Assembly (NCBI GenBank): GCA_964442285.1
Contig: CAYTZH010000009.1
Location: 62,001-126,000 of the forward strand
Source of the DNA: CAYTZH01 sp964442285
Lineage (GTDB): Bacteria; Myxococcota_A; UBA9160; JAFDET01
Reading direction: 5' to 3'
Length of the DNA: 64,000 nucleotides
This document shows, piece after piece, positions 9,818-18,828 of the stretch. The notes under the pieces are model-generated. The model was given only the letters and a program-made list of their open reading frames with translations. It ran no database searches and was not told where the DNA came from. Within the stretch, counting starts at the first letter, position 1. Every line of letters begins with the position of its first letter. The position numbers were made by a program, and so were the translations under genes.

Positions 9818-11224
9818 TCAGGCGACGAGGCCGGAGTTGCGCAGCGCCTCGCGCACGAAGCGGTGCACTTGCGGGTGGAACCGGAAGCTCAGGTGCGCAC
9901 CCTGGTACCACTCGATGCGCGGCTGCTCCCAGTGCGCCCAGAGGTCCCGCACCTGATCCGGCGTGACCAGCCGGTCGGAGACCCCGGCGAAGATGTAGCG
10001 CCGCTCGTGGGGCACGACGGGCTCGAGGGCGAGCGGCGACACCACCCGCATCAGGGTCTCGGTCCGGGCGCGGTGGATGCCGCGGCGTTCGCCGGCCTGG
10101 ATCAGCACCGAGGGCCCGTGGCGCCAGACGGCGCGGCTGATGTCCGCCAGGGGGATGCCGGCGATGGCGCAGGCGATCTCCTCGTCGAGCCCGGCGAGGA
10201 GCGCCGTCTGGTAGCCGCCCAGGGAGAGGCCCAGGACGCCGACCGCGGGCGCGTCCTGGGCGCGCACCCACGAGAGCAGGCGCCGGATGTCCCACATGGC
10301 CTGGGCCTCGGCGTGGATGGTGTCCAGGGCGTCGCCGGCCAGGAAGCCGTCGCCGCTGCGCCGCCCCACCCGGCGCTTGCCGTGAAAGGGCAGGTTGGGG
10401 ATCAGCAGGTTCAGCCCGAGGGTGTCGTGGAAGTACTCGGGCGGGAACACGGTGAGGTCGACGGCGGGCATGCCCATCTGGAAGCCCGGCACGCAGACGA
10501 GCCAGGGCCGGGGGCCCCCCTCGTGCCGCTTCACCCAGGCGTGGGCGGTGCGATTGGGCGTGTAGCCGAGCCAGCGTTCTCGGCCCGGCTCCTCGGGATG
10601 GGGCTCGTACCCGCTCTCGAAGGAGAGGTGCTCGTACGCCACCCGGCGGGCGCGGGCCGGACGCAGGGTGACCTCGCGGAGCGGTGGCGGCGACTGGTGG
10701 TAGCGGACCGGCTTCTCCAGCCAGCCGCGCGCCTCGAAGAGGGCCTCGGCCTGCTCGGCCTCCTCGACCATGCGCTCCCAGTTGCCGGGCCCCGCGTGGG
10801 GCAGGGTGAGCTGCATGATGCCGAGGAGCGCCTCGTCGGTCGCCACCTGGGCGGCCAGGGGTATGTTGGAGCGGGGCCGGGGAACGTGGAGCTCCGGCCC
10901 CTCGTAGCCGACCGTGATGAAGCCGGCGGCCAGGAAGGAGGCGGCGGAGAGCGCGATCAGCGCGAGGCCCGTGAGGGGCCCGGCCACCCACAGCGACGGC
11001 ACGGCGAGGGGGATCCCGAGCAGCCCGCCCAGGGCGGTGAACTCGGGGATGCGGATGTCGCCGGGCCAGAGCAGGATGGCCACCCCGGAGGCGAGCAGCA
11101 GGCAGCCGGGAATCACCGAGAAGAGGAAGCCCACGGCACCGAAGCTCGCGGCGCACCAGAGCCAGACCAGACCCGAGAGAATGGGAACCCAGGCAGCGCG
11201 CGGCCAGCGCGGTACTTCGCTCAC
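9818..11224 (-). CDS. Membrane-anchored alpha/beta hydrolase, ABHD18-like
   Basis: A 468-residue protein. The first about 115 residues hold four or so hydrophobic segments (LSGLVWLWCAASFGAVGFLF and following). After them comes a soluble alpha/beta hydrolase domain with nucleophile elbow GVLGLSLGGYQTAL near residue 330, acid region FAGVSDRLVTPDQV and a terminal histidine in YQGAHLSFRFHP. The layout HAWVKRH...LVCVPGFQMG and NLLIPNLPFHGKRR resembles the DUF2048/ABHD18 family; that assignment is from memory of the family. GTG 11224 is the start. It diverges from the M20 lipoprotein gene across about 104 bases. Substrate unknown; an ester or lipid is plausible. Confidence 0.7.
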   Translation of the reverse strand: MSEVPRWPRAAWVPILSGLVWLWCAASFGAVGFLFSVIPGCLLLASGVAILLWPGDIRIPEFTALGGLLGIPLAVPSLWVAGPLTGLALIALSAASFLAAGFITVGYEGPELHVPRPRSNIPLAAQVATDEALLGIMQLTLPHAGPGNWERMVEEAEQAEALFEARGWLEKPVRYHQSPPPLREVTLRPARARRVAYEHLSFESGYEPHPEEPGRERWLGYTPNRTAHAWVKRHEGGPRPWLVCVPGFQMGMPAVDLTVFPPEYFHDTLGLNLLIPNLPFHGKRRVGRRSGDGFLAGDALDTIHAEAQAMWDIRRLLSWVRAQDAPAVGVLGLSLGGYQTALLAGLDEEIACAIAGIPLADISRAVWRHGPSVLIQAGERRGIHRARTETLMRVVSPLALEPVVPHERRYIFAGVSDRLVTPDQVRDLWAHWEQPRIEWYQGAHLSFRFHPQVHRFVREALRNSGLVA

Positions 11225-11316
11225 GATCGACTCCTCACTCCCGCTCCCCGCTCATGCCTACGATACCCTGCCGGCCAGCCCGGGTCAGGCGGGAGCGGTC
11301 CCGGCTCCCCCGGGCC

Positions 11317-11322
11317 GGAGGA
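11317..11322 (+). promoter_or_regulatory. Ribosome binding site that fixes the TTG start of the M20 lipoprotein
   Basis: GGAGGA six bases before TTG 11329. It decides the start against the longer frame from 11254, which would bury the lipoprotein signal. Confidence 0.6.
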
Positions 11323-11328
11323 TCCGCA

Positions 11329-12819
11329 TTGCGCGATTTCCGGCGACACGCAGCCGCAGTCCCGACGGGCCTCGTGGTGGCCCTGGCCCTGGCCGCCGCC
11401 GGGTGCGCAGACGAGGCCCCCACGTCGGCGGAGGCACCGCGGGCGGAGGCAGCGGCCGGAGAAGCGGCCGCGCCGGCGATGCGCAAGCCCCCCGCGCCCT
11501 CCCCGGCGATGCGCAAGCCCCCGGCGCCCTCGCCCCACACGCCGCTCCCGGTCCCTCCGCCCGCCAGCGAGCGGGACGCCGCGCTCGACCGCCTCGCCGC
11601 CGAGGTGGAGCCCCAGGTCATCGCCTGGCGCCGCGACATCCACCGCCATCCCGAGCTCTCCAACCGCGAGTTCCGCACCGCCGCCCTGGTCGCCGACGAG
11701 CTGGAGCGACTCGGCCTGGAGGTGCGGCGCGAGATCGCCCACACGGGCGTGGTCGGCCTGCTGCGGGGCGGCCTACCGGGGCCCACGGTGGCGCTGCGCG
11801 CGGACATGGACGCCCTGCCGGTCCGCGAGGAGACGGGCCTGCCCTTTGCGTCCGAGGAGCGCACCACCTACCTCGGCCGCGACGTGGGCGTGATGCACGC
11901 TTGCGGCCACGACGCCCACGTGGCCATCCTGCTGGGCGTGGCCCGGGTGCTCACCGCGCTGCGGGCGGAGCTCCCGGGAGACGTGCTCCTGCTCTTCCAG
12001 CCCGCCGAGGAGGGAGCCCCCGCCGGCGAGGAGGGCGGCGCGGAGCTCATGCTCGCGGAGGGCGTCTTCGACGACCCGGAGCCCGTCGCCGTCTTCGGTC
12101 TCCACGTGGTCCCCCAGCACGCGGTGGGAGAGATCGGCTACCGGGCGGGGGGCGCCATGGCGAGCTCCGACCGGCTGCGCATCCTGGTGAAGGGACGTCA
12201 GACCCACGCGGCCTATCCGTGGTTCGGCGTCGATCCGATCGCGGCCGCCGCGCGGATCGTGCTCGCCCTGCACGCGATCCCTGCACGGGTCGTCGATGCC
12301 CGCATCGGCTCGGTGGTCTCGATCGGCGCCATCCACGGAGGCGTCCGCAACAACATCATCCCCGACCAGGTGGAGCTGCTCGGCACCATCCGCTCCCTGG
12401 ACCCGGAGCTCCGCGGTCAGCTCCACCAGCGCGTGCGCGAGACCGCCGAGAAGACGGCCGAGGCGTCGGGCGCCCGGGCCGAGGTCGAAATCTCCCTCGG
12501 CTACCCGGTGACGGTGAACGATCCGGACCTGGTCGCCGCCAGCCTGCCCACCCTGCGGCGCGTGGCCGGCGAGGAGGCCGTCGTGCGGGCGCCGGCCCGC
12601 ACCGGCGCCGAGGACTTCTCCTTCCTGGCCGCCCGGGTGCCCGGCTTCTACTTCTGGCTCGGCATCCGTCCCCCGGGCGTCTCCGCGGAGGACGCGGCCC
12701 CCAACCACTCGCCGCGCTTCGTCGTGGACGAGGGCGCGTTGGTGCTCGGGGTCCGGGCCCTGGGCCACCTGGCCTTCGACGCCCTCGAAGCGGCCCGCAC
12801 GGCGCCGTCGGGCGGGTAG
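11329..12819 (+). CDS. M20 family amidohydrolase as a lipoprotein
   Basis: A zinc metallopeptidase/amidohydrolase of the M20D (N-acyl-amino-acid deacylase, hippuricase-like) type. Metal and catalytic motifs are ADMDALPVREETG, MHACGHDAHVA, FQPAEEGAP and the C-terminal TGAEDFSFLA; a dimerisation-domain histidine lies in GRQTHAAYPW. From TTG 11329 the protein (496 residues) opens with a lipoprotein signal: Arg-rich start, hydrophobic LVVALALAAAGC and lipobox AAGC with the cysteine at residue 26. A Pro/Ala-rich linker with a duplicated MRKPPAPSP unit follows. A frame extension to 11254 exists, but the lipoprotein signal and GGAGGA six bases upstream favour 11329. Periplasmic anchoring is unusual for this mostly cytosolic family. 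Confidence 0.82.
   Translation: MRDFRRHAAAVPTGLVVALALAAAGCADEAPTSAEAPRAEAAAGEAAAPAMRKPPAPSPAMRKPPAPSPHTPLPVPPPASERDAALDRLAAEVEPQVIAWRRDIHRHPELSNREFRTAALVADELERLGLEVRREIAHTGVVGLLRGGLPGPTVALRADMDALPVREETGLPFASEERTTYLGRDVGVMHACGHDAHVAILLGVARVLTALRAELPGDVLLLFQPAEEGAPAGEEGGAELMLAEGVFDDPEPVAVFGLHVVPQHAVGEIGYRAGGAMASSDRLRILVKGRQTHAAYPWFGVDPIAAAARIVLALHAIPARVVDARIGSVVSIGAIHGGVRNNIIPDQVELLGTIRSLDPELRGQLHQRVRETAEKTAEASGARAEVEISLGYPVTVNDPDLVAASLPTLRRVAGEEAVVRAPARTGAEDFSFLAARVPGFYFWLGIRPPGVSAEDAAPNHSPRFVVDEGALVLGVRALGHLAFDALEAARTAPSGG
11473..11532 (+). repeat. 30-bp tandem duplication in the M20 lipoprotein linker
   Basis: Two near-identical 30-bp units beginning CCGGCGATGCGCAAGCCC encode the doubled peptide PAMRKPPAPS in the flexible linker between lipobox and catalytic domain. 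Confidence 0.75.
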
Positions 12820-12828
12820 AATGGCCCC

Positions 12829-15204
12829 GTGAACGAGGCGGCAGCTCGGCGCGACGAGCCTCCCTGGCCCACCGGGTCGACCTCCCGGACCGTCTTCCTG
12901 CTCGACGCGTCGAGCAGCCTGGAGGCGGGACTGCTGCGGGACTGGATCGCGCGCCACCGCCCCCCCGACCTGCCCGAGTCCGCGGTGGAGACGATCGCGC
13001 TGCCCCCGTCCCGCGTCCGCCGACGCCGGGGGCTCGACCCCCGGCTCGAGGAGACCGTCGCTGGCGGCGAGGACGTGCTGCTGGCGCCGCTGCGCGTGGC
13101 CTGGCTGCCGGCGCGGGTGGACGGCGTGCGGGCCGCCCGCTGGCGCGACCTGCTCACCCTGGGCGACCCCCGCGATCCCGGCCCGCTGCGCGCCCGCTGG
13201 ACCCTCTCTCGTCACCCGGACCGCTGCCGCGTGGTGGCCGGCGAGCCCGCGCCGGTCTCGGAGCTGCGCGGGCGCTGGCGGGAGGCGGGCGGCGTCGAGG
13301 CCACCATGGGCCTGGCCGAGTTCGTGGCGCGCCAGGCGGCCCTGGCCCTGGAGCGCGCCGAGCGCCGCCTCCGCGGCGCGCGCTACAAGGTCCCGCGCTT
13401 CGTGCGCGAGGACATCCTCGCGCGCCCGGCGGTGCGCGCGGGGCTCACCGCGCTCGCCCGCGAGCGGGGCGAGCCCGAGGCGCGGCTGCTGAAGGCCGGG
13501 GCCCGGTACCTCGCCGAGATCGCCGCCGCCCACAGCCACTTCGTGATCGACCTGGCGGCGTCGCTCATCCGCCTCCTCTACACCCAGGGCTACGGCGAGT
13601 CGCTGCGGGTGGACCGGCGCCAGCTCGAGGGCATCGCGGCCGTCGGCCAGCGACATCCCCTCGTGTTCCTCCCCTCCCACAAGTCCAACCTCGACCACCT
13701 GGTCCTGCAGTACGCCCTCTACGAGAGCGGGCTTCCGCCCAACCACACGGCCGGCGGGATCAACATGAACTTCTTCCCCGTGGGTCCCCTCGTCCGACGC
13801 AGCGGCGTGTTCTTCATCCGGCGCAGCTTCAAGGACAACTCCCTCTACAAGTTCGTGCTGCGCCAGTACGTCGACTATCTGATCGAGAAGCGCTTCTCCC
13901 TCGAGTGGTACGTGGAGGGGGGGCGCTCGCGCTCCGGCAAGCTGCTGCCGCCCCGCTTCGGCCTGCTCGCCTACGTGGTGGATGCCTGGCGGCGCGGCAA
14001 GGCGGAGAACGTCTACCTGGTGCCCGTCTCGATCGCGTACGACCAGATCTCCGACGTGGAGGACTACGCCGCCGAGCAGCAGGGCGGCGCCAAGCAGAAG
14101 GAGAGCTTCGGCTGGTTCGTCGGCGTGATCCGGCGCATGCGCCGGCGCTATGGCGACATCCACATCCGCTTCGGACAGCCCCTGTCCCTGGCCTCCGCCC
14201 TCGGCCGGGAGGAGCTGGTGTCCGAGCTCGACGCCGACCAGCCGGAGCTGGCGGTCCAGAAGCTGGCCTTCGAGGTCTGCGTGCGCATCAACCGGGCCAC
14301 GCCGATCACGCCCACCTCGTTCGTGACCCTCACCCTCCTGGGCACGGGCGACCGCGCCCTCACCGTCGAGCAGATCGGCCTCGCCATGGGCAACCTGCTG
14401 GAGGACGTGCGGCGCCGGAAGCTGCCCACCACCCGGGAGCTCGAGGACCTGGAGACGCCCGACGGCATCCGCCGGGCCCTGGGCGCCCTCCAGGAGAGCG
14501 GGGTGGTGTCGTGTTTCGACGAGGGGCCGGAGGCCGTCTACGCCATCGAGCGCGACCGCCACCACACCGCGGCCTACTACCGCAACGCGATCATCCACTT
14601 CTTCGTGACCGGCGCGATCGCCGAGCTGGCCCTGCTGCGCGCGGCCGAGCGCGAGGTGGAGGACCCGCCGGCCGAGTTCTGGGAGGAGGCCATGCGCCTC
14701 CGGGACCTGCTCAAGTTCGAGTTCTTCTTCGCGGAGAAGGAGCGCTTCCGGGAAGAGCTCCGCGCCGAGCTGTCGCTCCAGCACCCGGACTGGGAGCGGC
14801 GGGTGGCCTCGGGGCCGCGCGAGATCGGCCCCCTGCTGCAGTCCCTGCGGCCCCTCAACGCCCACCGCGTGCTGCGCCCCTTCCTCGACGCCTACGACGT
14901 GGTGGCCGACGCCCTGGCCCGACGTCCCGCCGGCGCCGCGCTGGAGCGGGGACCGCTGATCGAGGAGTGCCTGGTGCTCGGGAAGCAGTACCTGCTCCAG
15001 CGACGCACCCGCAGCCCGGAGTCCATCTCGAAGCCGCTGTTCGAGACGGCGCTACGGCTCGCGGAGAACCGCGGGCTGCTCGCCGACGATCCCGCGGTGC
15101 CGGAGCGGCGTCGCGCGTTCGCGGCGGAGCTTCGCGCGGCGATCGGCCGCGTCGACGTGGTCGACGCCATCGCCGCCGCCCGGCGCGCTGCCCTCCTCAG
15201 CTAG
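12829..15204 (+). CDS. plsB: Glycerol-3-phosphate 1-O-acyltransferase
   Basis: A 791-residue membrane-associated acyltransferase making lysophosphatidic acid, the first step of phospholipid synthesis; E. coli PlsB is of similar length. The HxxxxD block is FLPSHKSNLDHLVLQYAL near residue 285. Block II is FFIRRSFKDNSLYK, block III WYVEGGRSRSGKLLPP and block IV VYLVPVSIAYDQ. GTG 12829 starts 9 bases after the M20 gene. The last 4 bases overlap the convergent DUF523/DUF1722 gene (CTAG). The N-terminal 150 residues are poorly conserved in the family and cannot be checked further. Confidence 0.93.
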   Translation: MNEAAARRDEPPWPTGSTSRTVFLLDASSSLEAGLLRDWIARHRPPDLPESAVETIALPPSRVRRRRGLDPRLEETVAGGEDVLLAPLRVAWLPARVDGVRAARWRDLLTLGDPRDPGPLRARWTLSRHPDRCRVVAGEPAPVSELRGRWREAGGVEATMGLAEFVARQAALALERAERRLRGARYKVPRFVREDILARPAVRAGLTALARERGEPEARLLKAGARYLAEIAAAHSHFVIDLAASLIRLLYTQGYGESLRVDRRQLEGIAAVGQRHPLVFLPSHKSNLDHLVLQYALYESGLPPNHTAGGINMNFFPVGPLVRRSGVFFIRRSFKDNSLYKFVLRQYVDYLIEKRFSLEWYVEGGRSRSGKLLPPRFGLLAYVVDAWRRGKAENVYLVPVSIAYDQISDVEDYAAEQQGGAKQKESFGWFVGVIRRMRRRYGDIHIRFGQPLSLASALGREELVSELDADQPELAVQKLAFEVCVRINRATPITPTSFVTLTLLGTGDRALTVEQIGLAMGNLLEDVRRRKLPTTRELEDLETPDGIRRALGALQESGVVSCFDEGPEAVYAIERDRHHTAAYYRNAIIHFFVTGAIAELALLRAAEREVEDPPAEFWEEAMRLRDLLKFEFFFAEKERFREELRAELSLQHPDWERRVASGPREIGPLLQSLRPLNAHRVLRPFLDAYDVVADALARRPAGAALERGPLIEECLVLGKQYLLQRRTRSPESISKPLFETALRLAENRGLLADDPAVPERRRAFAAELRAAIGRVDVVDAIAAARRAALLS

Positions 15205-16169
15205 ACGTGGTTCCGGAGCATGAGCTCCTTCGGGTGCGGCTCCAGGTAGGTCTGGCCCTGGAGGTAGTCCACCTCCTGAGCGCGGACGTGGTGGCGGATC
15301 AGGGTGAGCGGGACCACCAGCGGGACCAGGCCCGCCCGGTAGTCCTCGATGATCCCCAGGATCTCCCGCCGGTCGCCGTCGTCGAGGAGCTTCCGGAAGT
15401 GGCCGATCATGTGGTGCATGGCGTTGACGTGGCGCCGGGGCGTCGCGCGCCGGGCGAGTGCCTCCATGAAGCCACGCAGGTAGGCGTCGCGCAGCTCGGC
15501 GGCAGCAAGGCCCTTGGCCTCGGCCACCAGGCGGCCCAGGGCACGGTAGTGCTCGGGGGCGTGGGCCATGAGCTGGAGCTTGTGGGCCGTGTGGAAACGC
15601 ACCAGGTCGCCCTGTCGCCAGCGCCCGTGGAACAGGTCCCGCACCCGTCGGTACGCGAAGATCCGCTCGATGAAGTTCTCCCGCAGCACGGGATCGTTGA
15701 GACGGCCCTCCTCCTCGACCGGCAGCTGTGGGAAGCGCTCGAGCAGGGCCGCGGCGAACAGACCTCGGCCCTTGCGCTCCGGCGGCCCGCCGGCGGCCGG
15801 GTAGAGCCGCACCCGCTCCATCCCGCAGCTCGGCGAGTCCTTCTTCAGGACGTAGCCGCAGAGGTCCAGGTCTCCGAGGGCAGCGAGCCGCTTCCGGGAC
15901 CAGGTCTGCATGGCGCGGGTGTGGTCGCTGCCGCTGCGCTCGGCGCGCATCCGCACGTCGTCGCCGTCGCGGACCAGGCGCACGCTCTCGCGGGGAATCC
16001 CCATCCCCACCTCGACCTCGGGGCACACGGCCACCCATTCCACGAACGGGCCGAGAATGTCGGTCAGGAAGCGGTCGCGCTTGTGGCCGCCGTCGAAGCG
16101 CACCTCGCGACCGAGCAGGCAGGAGGAGATCCCGAGGCGAAGCGAGGACTGGCGGGACTCGGGGCGCAC
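15201..16169 (-). CDS. DUF523-DUF1722 fusion protein (YbgA-like)
   Basis: A 322-residue protein. An N-terminal DUF523 domain has LGISSCLLGREVRFDGGHKR, CPEVEVGMGIPRE and GYVLKKDSPSCGMERVRLY (conserved Cys and Gly turns). A DUF1722 domain runs from about residue 180 to the end, with FHTAHKLQLMAHAPEHYRALG and HHMIGHFRKLL. The function is unknown, but genes of this architecture sit beside photolyase genes in many proteobacteria, and here it is the flank of phr and two MerR regulators. GTG 16169 is the start. Upstream, 16170-16321 holds no gene and presumably carries its promoter. Confidence 0.88.
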   Translation of the reverse strand: MRPESRQSSLRLGISSCLLGREVRFDGGHKRDRFLTDILGPFVEWVAVCPEVEVGMGIPRESVRLVRDGDDVRMRAERSGSDHTRAMQTWSRKRLAALGDLDLCGYVLKKDSPSCGMERVRLYPAAGGPPERKGRGLFAAALLERFPQLPVEEEGRLNDPVLRENFIERIFAYRRVRDLFHGRWRQGDLVRFHTAHKLQLMAHAPEHYRALGRLVAEAKGLAAAELRDAYLRGFMEALARRATPRRHVNAMHHMIGHFRKLLDDGDRREILGIIEDYRAGLVPLVVPLTLIRHHVRAQEVDYLQGQTYLEPHPKELMLRNHV

Positions 16170-16321
16170 GTCGAGATTCTAGCGCGCAACGAAGAAGCGC
16201 GGGCCGATTCGCCCCCCGTCGCCAGCGCCCCTTTGCGACGGATTTCGGATCGACCCGCGCGAACCGTGTCCTTCGAAAGCGAAGATGAATGCTCTCCCGC
16301 CTTCGTCAAGGGCGTCCCGGC

Positions 16322-17389
16322 CTACACGACGATTCCGTCGTGATCGCAGAGTGCCGCCAGCAGGCTCTCGAGCGCCGCCCGCGCCCGGCCCGCCCCCTCG
16401 TGCAGCCGGCGGTGCAGCGCCGCATCTCCGGGATCGCGGCTCTCGCAGTGCGCCGAGTACGCCTCGAAGGCTGCCAGGCTGCTGACCAGGGCCGAGAGAT
16501 GGTTGGGGCACTCGCAGTCGACACCCGAGGTTATCTCCGCGAGGCGGGCCAGCTGCGCGTCCTCGAAGAGCCGCTCGGGAACCGGCTGCGGCTCGGCCTC
16601 GTTGGATGCGGTGCCTGCCGTCCGGCGGCGCGCCCACTCGAACATGACGAGATCGAAGAGGGTCCGGCGCAGGACCTCCAGCCGCACGGGAGCACGCACG
16701 AGCTTGGCCCCACGGCTGCCGAGCCGGGCCAGGAGCTCGCGGCGCGCGAAGGTGTACACGATCACGGCGACCGCCTCGCCGGCGGCGGCGAGGAGAGCGT
16801 CTACGGTCGCCAGCGGATCCGGACCCAGGGCATCGAGCTCGACCAGCAGCAGGGAGCAGGGCTGGAAGCGGAGCGCCTCGCGGAGCTCCTCCGGCTGCGC
16901 CGCGTCCAGGGCGAGGTCGAAGCCGGCCAGACCATGCGGATTTGCCGTCAGCTGCGCCCGGATGCCCGGTGCGAGCAGCGCCAGTCGGCGGGCCCTCACG
17001 TCTGCGCCGGCGCCGGCGTTCACGTCTGCGCCGGAGCCGGCGTTCACGTCGGCGCCCGCGCTGGCGTTCGCATCGGCGTCGCGGTCAGGCTTTGCGGGCT
17101 GCCGCCCCAGGCCGAGGCCCGCCAGCCGCTCGAGCCGCGAGCGCAGCTCTTCGTCGGAGAGCAACGCCGCGGTGCGAATGGGCTCTCCGCACTCGGTCAG
17201 CGCCTTGAGCAGCTGCAGGCGCACCACGTCCATGTCGTCGTACAGACGCGTGCCGCCCGGCGTCCGACGCGGACGCACGGCGCCGTGGCGTCGCTCCCAG
17301 GCGCGGATCGTGTGGGGATCGAGGCCGGTCAGGCTGGCGACGGTCCCGATCTGATAGCCGTCCACGTCGACGGCGGCCTGCTCGCTCAT
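16322..17389 (-). CDS. MerR-family regulator with degenerate B12-type sensor region
   Basis: A 355-residue regulator. The MerR winged helix (about residues 10-85) reads IGTVASLTGLDPHTIRAWERRHG and TPGGTRLYDDMDVVRLQLL, almost the same recognition region as the CarH-type protein at 19003. An Asp/Ala/Gly repeat linker (residues about 100-130) follows, then a Rossmann-like region with no cobalamin-binding ExHxxG motif. It ends in an acidic/cysteine segment DCECPNHLSALVSSL. Its start ATG 17389 overlaps the phr stop (ATGA). By analogy with Myxococcus CarA/CarH, a pair of MerR paralogues may act on related operators; this is inference. Confidence 0.82.
   Translation of the reverse strand: MSEQAAVDVDGYQIGTVASLTGLDPHTIRAWERRHGAVRPRRTPGGTRLYDDMDVVRLQLLKALTECGEPIRTAALLSDEELRSRLERLAGLGLGRQPAKPDRDADANASAGADVNAGSGADVNAGAGADVRARRLALLAPGIRAQLTANPHGLAGFDLALDAAQPEELREALRFQPCSLLLVELDALGPDPLATVDALLAAAGEAVAVIVYTFARRELLARLGSRGAKLVRAPVRLEVLRRTLFDLVMFEWARRRTAGTASNEAEPQPVPERLFEDAQLARLAEITSGVDCECPNHLSALVSSLAAFEAYSAHCESRDPGDAALHRRLHEGAGRARAALESLLAALCDHDGIVV
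16997..17068 (+). repeat. 24-bp tandem repeat, three copies, inside the MerR gene
   Basis: Three units beginning CACGTC(T/G)GCGCC at 16997, 17021 and 17045, with a decayed fourth. On the coding (minus) strand they encode repeats of the type NAG(S/A)GADV in the linker between the DNA-binding and sensor regions. Confidence 0.8.
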
Positions 17390-18828
17390 CGCTTCCTCCC
17401 GGATGCTCGGGGCCGCTCGGCGGCGGCACGGCTCCTCAGTGCTTCGAACCGCGCGAGCGCGCGCTGGCGCGCCCAGGCGTGGTCGACGATCGGTTGCGGA
17501 TAGTCCGGCGCGGCCATCGGCGCGTCCCAGGGGCGGTGCGCCGACTTCCCCCCCAGCGCGGCGAGCTCGGGAATCCAGCGACGCACGTAGTCGCCGTCCG
17601 GGTCGAAGCGCTCGCCCTGGAGGGTCGGGTTGAAGATCCGGAAGTACGGCTGGGCATCGGTGCCGGTGGACGCGGCCCACTGCCAGCCGCCGTTGTTGCT
17701 GGCGAGATCACCGTCGACGAGATGGCGGTAGAAGAAGTCCTCTCCGCGACGCCAGTCGACCAGCAGGTCCTTGGTGAGGAAGCTCGCCGCGATCATGCGC
17801 ACCCGGTTGTGCACCCATCCGGTCGCCGCCAGCTGTCGCATCCCGGCGTCCACGATCGGGTAGCCCGTGCGGCCCTCGCACCATGCCGCAAAGCCCTCGG
17901 GATCGTCCTCCCAGGCGAGGTCGTCGTACTCCCGCCGGTAGGATTGGTGCCGCACCCGCGGATGCTCGGCGAGCAGCGCGTTGTAGAACTCGCGCCAGAT
18001 GAGCTCGTCGACCCACTTCTGCACGCCGTGCTGGGCGCCGGGCTCCTCGACGGCGAGGGTTTCGGCGGCCTCGATGCAGTCCCGCACCGACAGCATGCCG
18101 AAGCGCAGGTAGGGAGACAGCCGCGAGGTGGCGTCGAGCGCCGGGTAGTCCCGACGCTCGGCGTATCTGGCGACGTCGCGCGCGAGGAAGCTCCGCAGGC
18201 GTCGCCGCGCGGCCGCCTCGCCCGCCGGGGGCAGGTCGGGCATCGCGACCGAGTCCGCAGGGCGCGCGGCGGCCGCCGGAAGGTCGTCGCTGGCCAGGCT
18301 CGGAATCGGCGCCGGAAGGCGCGAGGCGCGCACCGGGAGCTCGGGATCCCGAAGCCAGCGAGCCCTCCAGGCCTTCCGGTAGGGGGAATAGACGGCGTAG
18401 GGGCGTCCGGAGGCTGAGCAGACTTCGCGGCTCTCGAATACGACGCGGTCCTTCCAGGTCTCCACCCGCGCTCCAGCCTTCTCGACGGCTGCGCGCACCC
18501 GCTCGTCGCGCGCTGCGGCGAAGGGGCCGTAGTCGCGGTTGAAGCCCACCACGTCGGCGCGAGACTCGTCCACCAGACGCGGCAGTACGTCCTCGGGCCG
18601 CCCCCGGCGCACGATCAGGGAGGATCCCCGCTCTGCGAGATCCGCGGCGAGGCGGGCGACGCCCTCGAGGAGGAAGCGCGTGCGTGCCGTGCCGCTTCGG
18701 TCGCCGTCGAGCAGCCGCGGGTCGAGGATGTAGACCGGCGCGAGCGCTTCGCTGCGCGCTGCGAGGCGCTCGAGGCCGCGGTTGTCTCGCAGGCGCAGGT
18801 CGCTGCGTATCCAGAAGAGGGTGCGCAT
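17386..18828 (-). CDS. phr: Deoxyribodipyrimidine photolyase
   Basis: A 480-residue class I CPD photolyase/cryptochrome-family flavoprotein that repairs UV pyrimidine dimers with blue light. The N-terminal antenna-binding Rossmann domain starts MRTLFWIRSDLRLRDNRGL. The C-terminal FAD domain has LSPYLRFGMLSVRDC, GRTGYPIVDAGMRQL, TGWVHNRVRM and ASNNGGWQWAASTGTDAQPY, which carry FAD contacts and the electron-transfer tryptophans. The gene is divergent from the CarH-type photoreceptor (174-base intergenic region) and coupled to the downstream merR. Light-induced phr next to CarH/LitR is a recurrent arrangement in bacteria. Confidence 0.95.
   Translation of the reverse strand: MRTLFWIRSDLRLRDNRGLERLAARSEALAPVYILDPRLLDGDRSGTARTRFLLEGVARLAADLAERGSSLIVRRGRPEDVLPRLVDESRADVVGFNRDYGPFAAARDERVRAAVEKAGARVETWKDRVVFESREVCSASGRPYAVYSPYRKAWRARWLRDPELPVRASRLPAPIPSLASDDLPAAAARPADSVAMPDLPPAGEAAARRRLRSFLARDVARYAERRDYPALDATSRLSPYLRFGMLSVRDCIEAAETLAVEEPGAQHGVQKWVDELIWREFYNALLAEHPRVRHQSYRREYDDLAWEDDPEGFAAWCEGRTGYPIVDAGMRQLAATGWVHNRVRMIAASFLTKDLLVDWRRGEDFFYRHLVDGDLASNNGGWQWAASTGTDAQPYFRIFNPTLQGERFDPDGDYVRRWIPELAALGGKSAHRPWDAPMAAPDYPQPIVDHAWARQRALARFEALRSRAAAERPRASGRKR

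Noticed and set aside
12817..12822. TAGAAT as a -10 box for plsB
   Set aside because: No matching -35 at 16-18 bases upstream and the site lies at the end of the preceding gene; plsB is probably cotranscribed.
10914..16343. Plus-strand open frame of 1809 codons
   Set aside because: It spans several well-supported genes in other frames, has Arg/Gly/Ala shadow composition and no recognisable domain; long open shadows are expected at this GC content.
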